A DNA stretch of 64,000 nucleotides, from contig CM068541.1 of the NCBI GenBank assembly GCA_035048495.1, forward strand, positions 5,649,929-5,713,928, in the 5' to 3' direction. The position numbers were made by a program, and so were the translations under genes. The notes beneath the pieces were generated by a model. The model made no database searches. It had not been told where the DNA came from and saw nothing but the letters and a program-made list of their open reading frames with translations. Of this stretch, positions 12,637 to 23,311 are shown one piece after another. Origin of the DNA: Euptelea pleiosperma. Taxonomy: Eukaryota; Streptophyta; Magnoliopsida; Ranunculales; Eupteleaceae. How positions within the stretch are numbered: the first letter of the stretch is position 1; the number at the start of each line of letters is the position of its first letter.

Positions 12637-12963
12637 GCCTGACCACACAATATAAGTCACATGGCAATTTATTAGAGGACACTGACCGTATAGATGTTTG
12701 ACCAATCCGTAAGTGGACCTACAAACCAAAAATCAGCCTGATTAGTGATTTCAAACCTTTGGATCTTTGCACGGAAATAATGGTAAATAATGATCAAATT
12801 CCTAGGGTTAAAATCAACCAACGAAAATGACTTCAACTAACGCTTAGAAATCACTGATCAGGTTGATTTTGGGTTTGTAGGTCCACCTAGGGATTGGCCA
12901 AACATCTATACGGTCAGTGTCCTCTAATAAATTGTCATGTGGCTTATATTGTGAGTGGTCAGC
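12637..12963. mobile_element. MULE-like foldback MITE, nested copy
   Basis: Arms start CTGACCAC.ACAATATAAG and fold over about 130 bp (ACTGACCGTATAGATGTTTG, GTGGACCTACAAACC, TCAGCCTGATTAGTGATTTC). It closely resembles the copy at 42112-42468. It splits a second, more diverged member whose outer ends (GTAACAAGCTGTA near 12590 and its inverse near 13270) flank it. Confidence 0.8.
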
Positions 12964-13009
12964 TACCATCATTTTCTGTTACTAAGCGCTGCCATCTGGG
13001 TCCACTGAC

Positions 13010-13247
13010 CGAAATGATGTTTAGTCACCCCTAGGTGGTTATACACACCAAAAATCACCATGATTGATAATCTCTAGCCATTAGATTTTAGTACTTTTTA
13101 AAGCGTGATTATAACCCTTGAATTCAACCATTTTCTTAAGTACTAACATCAACGGCTAAAAATGATCACACAAGCTTATTTTTGGTATGAACACCAAGGA
13201 ATGGTCTAAAACATCCACGCCGTCAGTGGCACCAGATGGCAGCGGTG
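13010..13247. repeat. MULE-like foldback MITE, diverged copy
   Basis: Palindromic relative with GATGTTTAGTCACCCCTAGG on the left and the inverse near 13200 (CCAAGGAATGGTCTAAAACATC), flanked by CTGCCATCTGG and its inverse CCAGATGGCAG. Confidence 0.6.
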
Positions 13248-13414
13248 GGATTTTGGCATAAGCTTACAACTTGTTACATTCCAACCCTTTTCTTTTCTGA
13301 TTTCCAATGAATATAAAGATTTATTCGCTGCAAAAATCTCATCCTTTTTACAGCCGAGACCGGTGAGTCCAATTATGTGAGAAGAACTTTTCTTATGTAC
13401 ATACCATTACATGA

Positions 13415-13760
13415 ACCACGTGGCATACTATTAGAGACCACCGATCGTAGGGATGTTTGCCTTGGCCTATGGACCTACAAGCATTATTTGGCGTACGGTA
13501 CAAAGATCCAGAGGTTTGAAATCACTTGTCGGGCTGATTTTTGGCATGTAGGTCCACCTAGGAATGATTAAAACTTGTCACAATGGATTGTGACCGAAGC
13601 CACGTGGCACACTATTAGAGGGGTGCTGACTGTATGGATGTTTGGCTAGTCCCTCCGTAGACCTGCAAACAAAAAATCAGCCTGGTTAGTGATTTCTAAG
13701 CATTGGATTGAAGTTATTTTCATGGGTTGATTTTAATTGTACGAATTTGAGCATTATTGA
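13415..13760. repeat. two truncated MULE-like foldback copies
   Basis: 13415-13575 keeps both arms but a shortened centre; 13598-13760 is a left half only (GCCACGTGGCACACTATTAGAG...TCAGCCTGGTTAGTGATTTC). They lie head to tail. Confidence 0.6.
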
Positions 13761-14345
13761 GCATTTTTTTCGGGCAAATTAATGCTTTTAGCTTGGAGAT
13801 CAAAAATCCGGCTCTTTCTTGTAGAGTGAGTTCTCTACTAATGCCTCTCAAGATCAGTACCCGCTAGGATGAGAACTCCTATAATTCATTTACATGAGAC
13901 AAATTCGCCGGAAACAATGATGATGGTGGTGTCAAGGACATCTAAAAAAAGGAGGAGATGGAGAAGGTTTCAAGTCTGAGATTAATCAAATATCAATTTG
14001 AGCCTGGCATAATTTATTTGAGGCAGAAATCAGTATTTGCCTTAGGTGAGCCAACGATATCAACTAATACCTTGTTTTGAATATAATAGTATTGTAAACA
14101 TTTTGACAGAAATCAGAAGCTCACAGTTGGTTTTGCCTAACAACAATACTAGCTTTTACACACGAAGCAACACTTTTTCAGCATGATTTTCCAAACGCTA
14201 TTCTAGAAAAAAATGTTTCTCGGCAACTGCTTCCAAAGCTTCTACAGAAGCACTTTTCGACAGTGCTTTTACATAAGCATTCCCAAACAGGGAAAGAAAT
14301 AGTACAACATATGATAGGATGAGTACACCTTTGATGACACCAGCA

Positions 14346-14740
14346 AATATGAGCCACGTGGCACATTCTTAGGACACTGGCGGTATAGATGTTTGGCCCA
14401 CCACTAGGTGGACCTACAAACCAAAAATAAACCTGATCAGTGATTTCTAAGTGTTGGATTATAATGGCTGTTATAACTTATAAGGTGTGAACAGTAGCAT
14501 TACTGTACCATTAAAACGACCATTTAAAACCTTGTAACGGGAAAACGTGTAACTTGTTTAGAATGGGTTATGGGGAGCCTGTGTTTGATGGCCCCCTCCA
14601 AAACGTCATGTGTGGAGTACTCTTTAGGGCCCACTTACCTTATGGATATTTTTTCCACCTCTTGATGAACCTACACATAAAAAATCAGTATAATTAGTGA
14701 TCTGTAACCGCCGTTGCACGACCCAACCAATCATGTGTAA
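14346..14740. repeat. two half copies of the MULE-like foldback family
   Basis: 14346-14470 carries CCACGTGGCACATTCTTAGG through AACCTGATCAGTGATTTC; 14610-14740 is a weaker half (GGCCCACTTACCTTATGGAT, AAAATCAGTATAATTAGTGA). Adjacent GCCTGTGTTTG and CCAAACAGGGCC words suggest another decayed MITE. Confidence 0.45.
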
Positions 14741-15344
14741 TCCCAAAATTGGCAAGTGGGTGCATTGCATCCTATTTGCACTGAACCAAACAGGGCCTAA
14801 CAGTCCACAGCTCGACCACATGGCTAGTTTACATTTAATTTTGTTTTTAAAGAAGATGAGAAAAAACAATTTCGTGAAAGGGTATTTTCGTAAAATGTTA
14901 CTCGGAGCGGTATAAGGTCAATAAACTACAAATCGCTCCTTTTCGGTAAACACGTGAAAAAAAACCAAGTAACAGCGGAAAGTAGGACGAGTCGAATAAC
15001 AAAACAGCATCTTCGCATATTCCATAGATTAGCACCATTACCCGAAATAACCTTTATTCCCTTCTGATACAACGAAGATGCCCTTGGTTACAATCCTCAT
15101 TTCTTGTAGCTACTTTGTGTGTCAAAAATTGACACGGCGATCAACACCGTACACGTATCATCAGACCAACATGATCAACAATCTGTATTATATAAACTAT
15201 ACGCTTGAGATCAAATATTCAATAGTAAGTAAAGTTCTTGTAATAAACGCGGTTGGCATTGGTTAGGTTTGATGCTTTGTTGGCTAGATAGTGATGCGTT
15301 TTGGTTCTATTTTCTTTGTTCAAGTCTTTTGAATTCTTTCCCTG

Positions 15345-15412
15345 TTTTTTGAGATCTCCTCGATCTCCTTTACTTTTAAAATAAACAATCTGGACTTGTC
15401 AAAAAAATTAAA
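15345..15412 (+). repeat. probable LINE 3' tail remnant, copy 2
   Basis: Shares GAGATCTCCTCGATCTCC and an A-rich end with 10690-10750. Only the tail is present. Confidence 0.4.
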
Positions 15413-15472
15413 AATGAAAGCCCTCCGCGTTGGGTCCAGTCCATAGTAACATAGTTTGCAAATCTCAATTTA

Positions 15473-16071
15473 AAGCATCTCCAACCCTAAAATGAGAAAA
15501 TGCCATCTCAATTCTATATTTTGAGACAGCTCTATAGCCATGTTGCTTTATTTGGCACGACATGCTCCAATGGTGCAATGCTATATCTCAATGCTCTTCT
15601 TGGATTGGAGTCATTTTCATGGGTTGATTTTAACGTGGGAATTTGAGCATTATTTGGGGTTCAAGATCAAAAGGTTTGAATTCACTAATCAAGCTGACTA
15701 ATTTGGTTTGTGGGCCCACCTAGGGATTGGCCAAACATCGATATATATATATATATATGGCCAGCATCCTCTAAAAATGTGCCATGTGGCTCATATTGTG
15801 ACTGCAATCAGCCTATCACAAGTTGATTGGGATTTTGAGCATTATTTGGAATTGTTTTATAACCGTTGGAGTTGTGCATTAAACGGGTTTTGAATCTTTG
15901 ACCCATAAAGCTGCCATATGCTAAAATATAGCATATGCTATATCATGTGCCGATTATAGCATATGCTATATTTTAGCATTAGGATAACACAACGATTGGA
16001 ACACTAGTTGTTGACCCACTGTGCCATATTTTAGGATAACACGGTGGGATAGCATAGCATTGGAGATGCTC
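15473..16071. mobile_element. TTA-flanked MITE (PIF/Harbinger-like) carrying nested repeats
   Basis: Ends AAGCATCTCCAA and TTGGAGATGCTC are inverted, flanked by TTA at 15470-15472 and 16072-16074, the 3-bp target of PIF/Harbinger elements. Inside are half of a MULE-like foldback copy (15600-15810), an (AT)n run near 15741-15758 and a perfect hairpin (15919-15978). Confidence 0.65.
15919..15978. repeat. perfect 24-bp hairpin with 12-nt loop
   Basis: 15919-15942 is the exact reverse complement of 15955-15978. Each arm itself contains the 16-bp palindrome TATAGCATATGCTATA. It lies inside the MITE at 15473-16071. Confidence 0.85.
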
Positions 16072-16458
16072 TTAATATTCGACTTTTTGAAAAAAAATTT
16101 ATCATCTTTTGAAAAATCTTTTCAAATCATGGTGTTTTAAAAGCATCGTGAAATAAATAAAAAAAAATGAAATATTCAATAATCCGAAACAATCCAGTAA
16201 GGTTAAAATTTTTCAAAAAATCTCAAGAATAAAACTCTTTCTTATTTTAAAAATTAAGAGTTAATTTTTATTTATAATATATGTCACCACATTTTATGTT
16301 TAAAAAAATATTTTAGAAAAAATTAACATATTTGTTTGCATTTGAAGACCTTGATAAATGAGAAATATTTTTTGAAATTATTAATGTTGCTTCTATTACT
16401 TGGATTTATGAGTAATATGATATAATTTTGGTTCTAATATACTTATATTACCACCCAA

Positions 16459-16629
16459 TCTATATAACAAGTGAGAGTGGTTGTGTCCCCACTTGTCACT
16501 CTTCAATATAGGCTTCAATAAAGAAGGGCCAAGATCTTATCTCTCAATTGGACGGCGGATCTCAGCTACTCACACCCGTTTTTGGCAAATGTTTTGTTGG
16601 GAGTGCCGTGAGCATAGGCCACTCACTAG
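16459..16629 (+). mobile_element. 171-bp non-autonomous Helitron-like element
   Basis: Begins TCTATATAACAAGTG after A (16458) and ends CACTCACTAG before T (16630), i.e. 5' TC, 3' CTAG and an A/T host site as in Helitrons. A GC-rich partial stem (GTGCCGTGAGCATAGGCC) lies just upstream of the CTAG end. Its reverse complement is the ~170-bp unit repeated at 49640-51496 and 26853-27222. Confidence 0.7.
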
Positions 16630-17124
16630 TCTATATACATTAAGAGCATATATGTGTGTACATTTTTTTAAGTACTACAGTTTCAGACTAAAAAAGTATT
16701 AAACCTGAAGTCCTAACTTATCGATCTTTTGACGTTCTCATCTTTTTTACCTCTTGTTTGATCGACTCCATCCGCATTTTTCGATGGGCGAAGATAAGCT
16801 AATATAATATAAAATAAGAGCTTGATTTGGTTCTAGCTTCTAGCCAATTGATTGGAAAAATAAACTCGATCAGTTGCATATAATTTTATGGATCATCAAG
16901 AAAATGTGAAAATATTCAGACGGTTGTGATCATCTGATCAATGGAGTTCTTGATATCTCCTACTTGAATAAGATGTAGTTAAGTACACAGAAGTGCAATT
17001 TCTATATTTCACGTGCACCATGAAACAAAAAAATATTCCATTGGGATCAAGATACTTCAATCAGTCTGAGTGTCTTTTCGTAATTTCGTACAAATCCGGG
17101 GGTTTATTCATTCTGTGCCTTCTC

Positions 17125-17130
17125 TATATA
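17125..17130 (+). promoter_or_regulatory. candidate TATA box of the VTC4-type gene
   Basis: TATATA 105 bases before the ATG, followed by a (TC)n run at 17187-17205 that would fall in the 5' untranslated region. Position fits a plant core promoter; unproven. Confidence 0.4.
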
Positions 17131-17234
17131 CATGCTTGCTCACTTCTCTGCACTACGTGAAACTTGAAAGGAAAGAAGAAATTCATTCTCTCTCTCTCTC
17201 TCTCTGTTTATCTCTCTTCTCAAATCGACAAAAA

Positions 17235-20200
17235 ATGGGAGAAAATGGTATGGAATCTCAATTTATCAAATTTTCTGTAATTTTCTTAGTAGGAATTTTA
17301 TGTAGTTTCGTGGGAATTTTTTTTTTTTTTTTTCATTTTGTTGAGTAGGTTCGCTCGAAGAATTTCTTGCTGTTGCTATTGAGGCAGCAAAGAGAGCTGG
17401 AGAGGTAATTTAGAATGATAGATTTTCAGAATCTCTCCTTTTGTTTCTCGATTTATTTGTTAAATTTCTATTTTTTCTGTATAATTTTCAGATAATTCGG
17501 AGAGGATTTCACCAGACGAAGCACATCGAGCATAAAGGACTGGTAAAATTTCCGAATTTTAGTTTATTTTTTAATCCATTTATCGAATTCTACTTCCAAT
17601 TTTCTTATTTTACTTGCTTTTGATTTGGGAAACTTGTGTTTTAATTTTTTTTTTTTTTTTAAGAAACATAGAATATTAGGTTTTGCTTGTTGAATTTGGT
17701 CACAGAAAGTTTAACGATAAATTGGGAAAAACAACCAAAAAAAAAAAAAAGAAGCAAATGCAGAGTTTGTGTCTGCCTGTATTGTTTTTTTGAGAAATCC
17801 TCCCATTTGTCGATAATTAGATGAGGATGAAAATTTGGGATTTTAAGCATGGTTTAAAAAACGGCTGTTATAACGGTAATACCCCAACCCCATTTCGTCT
17901 TTCCCGTTATAATGGCCAAAACCGAAAAAAGACAGGATATCCGTTATAACGATCGTTATTATGAAGAAGAAGAAAAAAACCACGGTGATAACGTTATAAC
18001 AGGTCATTTAAAACCTTGGTTTTAAGTATTGGTATGTAAATCAAGAACATTTTTAGGGTTCATATGAGTGGACAAAATTCAAACTTTTTTTGGAATTAAT
18101 TATTTTTCCTTCTTGGAATGAAGGTGGATTTGGTCACGGAGACAGATAAGGCTTGCGAAGATCTGATATTCAATTATCTTAAGCAGCATTGTCCTGAACA
18201 TAAGGTGAATCTCAGTTTCCTGTTTGTGAAAAATTGACAAAATTTTTAAGGTTAAGACTTGAAAATATTAATATTTGATTTTGTAGTAGTGGCATTGTTG
18301 TAACTTGTTTCAATTGATGTTCCTCTTAGTTCATAGGAGAAGAGACTACTGCTGCATTTGGTATTACAGAGCTAACTGATCAACCCACATGGATTGTTGA
18401 TCCACTTGATGGAACAACTAATTTCGTTCATGGGTAAACTACGACACTTCTTCGGTTGTAGCTAATCCTTCTTTTTTCATCTTAATTGATGTGGTTGGCA
18501 TGGCTTAATTATGTGTAGGTTCCCTTTTGTGTGTGTGTCAATTGGTCTTACGATTGGAAAGGTTCCTACTGTTGGGGTTGTGTACAATCCAATAATGGAT
18601 GAGGTGAGAATGCATGGACAGTGTTATGTTCTTCAATCAACGTCGAATTTTTAAGGCTATATCTAAAATGTGGTGTTTGTGATGTGTAGCTTTTTACAGG
18701 GATTCGTGGAAAAGGCGCATTTCTGAATGGAACCCCTATAAATGGTGAGGGAGTAATTCCCTCAATACCTAGAATTTTCCTCGACCACCTATTCTGCTGC
18801 TATGATGATATAACTACAACATGCTAACGTTTTGAATTCCTGCAGTGTCATCTCAAACTGAACTGGTGAAATCCCTCCTTGCAACAGAGGTATGTGCATG
18901 TCTTATGGATTTGATAGTCTAGTTGATAAAAGTCTTCTGGTGGAACTGCGGAAATCTGCTCTTATATTCCCAATTCAGTATAGCTTTGATTGCTATGTTT
19001 TCGTGCTTCTTTTTATCATTGTGAAATGTGTTCTTGTTCTAGTCACTTTTATTTTATCTCATAGATGAATCTCCATGTGTCCAACCTGGCATGCTAGTTG
19101 GAGCACTGGTGTTGGATTACGGGATCTTATTATATTACACTATGTTACTGGTGTTGGTTTCCCAATCCCCACATACATGTGTCAGCTATTCTGCATCAAC
19201 TGGTAAAAAACAATTAACCTTAGTAGTGTTCCCTATTCAGATTTGACCCATCTAAGTCGGTAGTATGCGTCCTTTCGATTTTTTACGGCAATGTCCATAT
19301 GTTTATGGACTCATGACATGAGCTGTTGTCCTCCATAGTTTGACAGGATGGTGTTATGTCTAGTAACCTTAAGGTCGGGAGTTTGATCCAACCTTGTCTT
19401 CCAAATGGGTTAGAGACTATGTAACGAAGACAGGGACATATGTGTTGGGAGTTCAGCACTGATATGAAGTGTTACATACACTGAGCCCTCAAAATCCAAT
19501 AAGCTGACACATCTGTACAGGTTATTCCATATGTTGAGAGAGATTTTTTAAAATGCTTTAGTTCGTGTTGAGAATACAATGTAGAAATAATGTATTTAAA
19601 TACACTGATATACACTAAAATCATACAAACACCATATAAACAAGGGAAATTGCTGAAAAGCATAACTTTATTAAAGAAATAACCACCAAGGATAGTGGAC
19701 TGAAAATATTGCCATTGAAGATAGCCTTACACAAATAATTGGTAGGATATATTTTTTCTCTCAAATTTCAGTTTCCATTTTGTCCTTTTACTCATTAAAC
19801 TATTTAAAAAGACAAAATATGATTTGTGTAAAAAATAAAAAGCAATTTTGTTCAAATAGTAACAATAACAAAAAACTTTAAACTATATTTATTTAGCTTG
19901 GATTTTGTGTCGTCCTTTTGGATATCTCTTACAAAAATTTCTTAAAGGACAAAAGGGGACCTAAAAGGAGGATTTGAGAGAGCAATTATCTGTAAAAAGG
20001 CTATCCTTAACAGAATATTTTCATTCCACTATCCTTGGTGGTTATTTATTTCATAAAGTTATCATTTTCAGCAACTTTCCATATAGATAATATCTGAAAA
20101 CAAAATATTTGAATAAAAATAATGATTTTTAATGTCTATAACCTATGTAACAAGGACACTCCATCTTCTATGAATTTACTGTGGTAGACATATCCAGGCA

Positions 20201-22147
20201 TGTCAGACTTGTTTGCTCGATATATTCCAAGGTTGCCATGATTGTTATCAATTTGCTATCGGGATAGCTACTATTTAAGCCATATGCATGTATGTTGAAT
20301 TAATTAGCAATTTAGAAACATATATTTTGGGCTTGTCAAAATGTTTAACCTTTTGTACGCTGTGTAATATAACCTAGAAGTCAGAACTGTTAAAAGCAAA
20401 ATGATATTTTCATCTGAAATTAAAGAAGAAAAATTGAACTAAATGAAAGACTAGATAGATTCAGTAATGAAATAATAATGTACCCGACATGTGCCAGGCA
20501 CAAACCAACTCTAACACCGGGTTGAACGTACTAAGCCACTTAATGACAGATTAGTAACAAACTCTGGAGATTATGATTTGAACTTTAAATTATATACAAG
20601 CATCTGTATTTGAATAGGAATCTGTAGCTGGCAGCTCCTCCTTTTTGCTTCCTATATAACCAAAGTACTGTAAGAGATAATCACCTTTAAGATGAAAATA
20701 TTAGACTTGTAGTGGATATTTTGCTCGGTAAGAATTTGATCTTAATTGGGCAAATTGAGGAGAAAAGACATTCATGTCTCTAGCAAATGGCTGGTACAGA
20801 TTGAGATTCAGCAATGGTTACTTGGAGCTCCAATGCTTCTCAGATTTCTTTTCGGAATTAGTCTGATCCATTCAGTGCAGTTGCAACCTATCCATTGTAA
20901 TTTCTGCAATCTCAAGTACAATTTAGTCCAATTCATTATAACTGAGCCTTTTAGAACACTGTAAAAACCAAATGCAGAAATTGTATATTTACTTATGTTC
21001 CTCCAGCTTGCATGTGTGCGATTGAAAGTACATCTTAGCCCTGCCATTATGTCCAAGTTTATGTGGATCATCTCACTGAATACCTTGTATCCACATCTTG
21101 CATCTGCAGCAGCATACCATATAGGCGTAGAATGTGGTTGGCTTCACGTATGTCCAAGTTTCTCATTGAGATTTAACATCTTTTAGATCATAGAAAGCAA
21201 TTAAGTAAACCACTGACATGGTAATATACATTTTGTGTGAGCATACGAGAAGCAACTAAGTTTACCTTTCTGCATGTAGGTTGGAACGAAACGTGATAAG
21301 TCAACCGTGGATGCTACTACAAATAGAATTAATAGCTTACTTTTTAAGGTAAAACCAATCTTCCCATGGACTCTTTTGTGTCTTCAATTGATTGTGTACA
21401 ACCAGTATCCGTACTAAGATCTCAAATTATCAGGTGAGGTCCCTTCGGATGAGTGGCTCCTGTGCATTGAACCTTTGTGGAATCGCATGCGGGAGGCTTG
21501 ATATCTTTTACGAGCTCGGATATGGGGGTCCTTGGTATGTCTTTGAAAAATGGTTATGTTTAAGTTCTATTGGTATGAGTGAGTTTGATGTAAATCAGGA
21601 TTGATGTTGGTGAGATTCTGCACTCAGGGATGTGGCAGGTGGAGCTGTGATTGTTCAAGAAGCTGGAGGTCTTGTGTTTGATCCGTAAGAAATAAACTCA
21701 CTGTTCTGTTTTTTCTATTTATTGACAAGAGGAAACCTGAGGTATTCTTGACAAGACAGGAATTCTTGCCTTCCCTGTCCTCCGTTGTACCACGTGAACA
21801 CACATGCAACGAGGTCAGAACCCACTACTCGGTGGGTCTCATCTAAGATCCGAACTGAACCCATCTCCTGGACTCAGAAAATAGTCTGGAATTGGATTGA
21901 TACAATTGTTCAATCAAATTGGATTCTTGAAGTAGGAGTTCTCATAGGGATGGTACTCATCGACTGATGGATCCTAACATCACGTCTTCTCAAGAATACG
22001 CCAGGTTTCCTCAAGCATATTACTTGACACTTGTTTTTTATTTGTAACAGATCCGGAAAAGATTTTGACATTACATCTCAAAGAGTAGCAGCTTCAAACC
22101 CTGGTCTCAAAGATGTGTTTGTTCAGGCATTGATAGAAGCCGAATGA
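17235..22147 (+). CDS. VTC4: inositol-phosphate / L-galactose-1-phosphate phosphatase (VTC4-type), 12 exons
   Basis: Mg-dependent phosphatase of the inositol monophosphatase family; the plant VTC4 enzyme makes L-galactose for ascorbate synthesis and also acts on inositol phosphates. Exons: 17235-17247, 17349-17404, 17492-17542, 18124-18204, 18330-18433, 18519-18603, 18690-18744, 18846-18889, 21280-21348, 21434-21534, 21628-21684, 22051-22147 (TGA). All phases join, giving 270 residues, the usual length. Metal-site motifs are present: GEET at 70-73, the [12 protein letters not shown] block with D91 and D94, and W220-D221 followed by [13 protein letters not shown]. No targeting peptide is evident (starts MGENGSLEEFL), so probably cytosolic. 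Exon 1 codes only four residues plus one base, so the start rests on the ATG at 17235 and conserved length. Intron 8 (2.4 kb) carries a foldback MITE. Confidence 0.95.
17848..18018. mobile_element. hAT-like low-complexity MITE in VTC4 intron
   Basis: Starts CATGGTTTAAAAAACGG and ends TTTAAAACCTTG, flanked by ATTTTAAG (17840-17847) and GTTTTAAG (18019-18026), 7 of 8 identical. The interior repeats GTTATAACGG-like words. Ends fit the hAT pattern (CA.GG) and 8-bp duplication. Confidence 0.65.
19644..20081. mobile_element. foldback MITE with ~90-bp inverted repeats, copy 2
   Basis: GGGAAATTGCTGAAAAGCAT at the left is inverted at the right (ATCATTTTCAGCAACTTTCC); both arms include AACCACCAAGGATAGTGGA. 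Related to 4735-5241. Lies in intron 8 of the VTC4-type gene. Confidence 0.65.
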
Positions 22148-23311
22148 GATTTTCCCACCAATCCTGGAACTGGAGATCAACATTTAATTGTCATTTACAC
22201 CCATATCTTCTAAACAGCATCGACGGACCATTTGCTGAGCAATATTAGTGAATATTTTTGAAATTGGCCTTGGTTTTAAATAGTGCCAAGTCATTCTGCT
22301 TACTATGAGCATTAATGAATCCAATACTTACACAAGTACTTTTAAGCCTTTAACATGTTGATGGGTTTTACATTAGTCTTGATATTTGTGAGACAAGGTC
22401 TGATATGTCGAAAACTGATTAGATGCTTCTGATTCAAAGGAACAGATATGAATTACTTGCTCTGAGAAAGCAAGTACAGAAATTTGGTAGAGCTTCTGGA
22501 TAATCTCCACGAGCTCGAATACTTTGCTGCGGCATCCTCCAGCAATTTCACACACGATTCGTACAAAATCAGTTGGTTACACTATGATCATAGCCTCAGA
22601 TTATAGTGTTAAACCATGGATCAACTGGTTAAGATTGTCCCCTCATCATGATTCTTTTGACTTAATATTCTGCAGGTGGTAGTCCATTTTTTGATCACTA
22701 GAGAAGTGACCCATCTCAATCACTTGAGCGACCATGGATGATGGATCAAGTGGTTAAGATTGTCTCCTCCTCGTGATTCTTTTGACTAGAACATTCTGGA
22801 GGTGGGAGTCCATTTTTGATCACTAGAGAAGTGACCCATTTCAATCACTTGAGCCTCAAGACTTCAACGACAAGAACCCATGACGGAACTGATTTTTAAC
22901 ACAGAGTACTTGTCTAAGTTGAGGCTTTAGTGATTTAAATGGGTCACTTTCTTAGTGACAAAAAATGTACTCCAACAAATGGAGTTTACCTAATGCAATC
23001 GCTACAAAATCACATCTCTATCCACTTTCCAAAAGAGATGCCCTTCCCTTCTTGCTTGAAATGTGCCTAAGAATTGATTGAAACAAAAACCCCGAGGGCT
23101 AAGCTGAACATCATCAACCAAACAAATTTTGTCCAAAAGGCATTCAACCAAAAAGACTTAAACAAAGATGGATAACAGAATTCAGGTGAACCATTCTTAA
23201 TGGTAAGAACAAACGTTCAATTGAACTGAAACATCTCAGCTACTGACAAGATATAAAATGAAAAACATGACAAAAAAAACTCAACCTGAGAGACTAAATT
23301 TGTGAGGAAAT
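22148..23311. other. intergenic gap with a tandem duplication
   Basis: Space between the convergent VTC4-type and eS8 genes, including both 3' untranslated regions. The only structure seen is the duplication at 22618-22854. Confidence 0.6.
22618..22854 (+). repeat. tandem duplication, period 125 bp
   Basis: GGATCAACTGGTTAAGATTG...CAATCACTTGAGC (22618-) is repeated at 22743-22854 with about 90% identity. Confidence 0.8.

Larger units (their letters stand above)
11685..14294. repeat. possible 2.6-kb inverted-repeat element
   Basis: Left edge GTGTTTGGGAACACTTCTG plus two ~66-bp tandem units rich in GCGCTTCTCCAG/CGCGCTGAGAAGCGC (11706-11840). The right edge (14160-14294) carries inverted relatives (AGCACTTTT, AAGCTTCTACAGAAG, CCCAAACAGGG). 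Inside are several other elements. No coding capacity and no convincing target duplication, so the outer limits are tentative. Confidence 0.35.
11210..17234. other. intergenic, repeat-rich, no host gene seen
   Basis: Between the MO25-like and VTC4-type genes. It holds a large repeat with ends near 11685 and 14294, several foldback MULE-like copies, a TTA-flanked MITE (15473-16071) and a 171-bp Helitron (16459-16629). None of its open frames has family features; they shift with the repeats. Confidence 0.7.
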
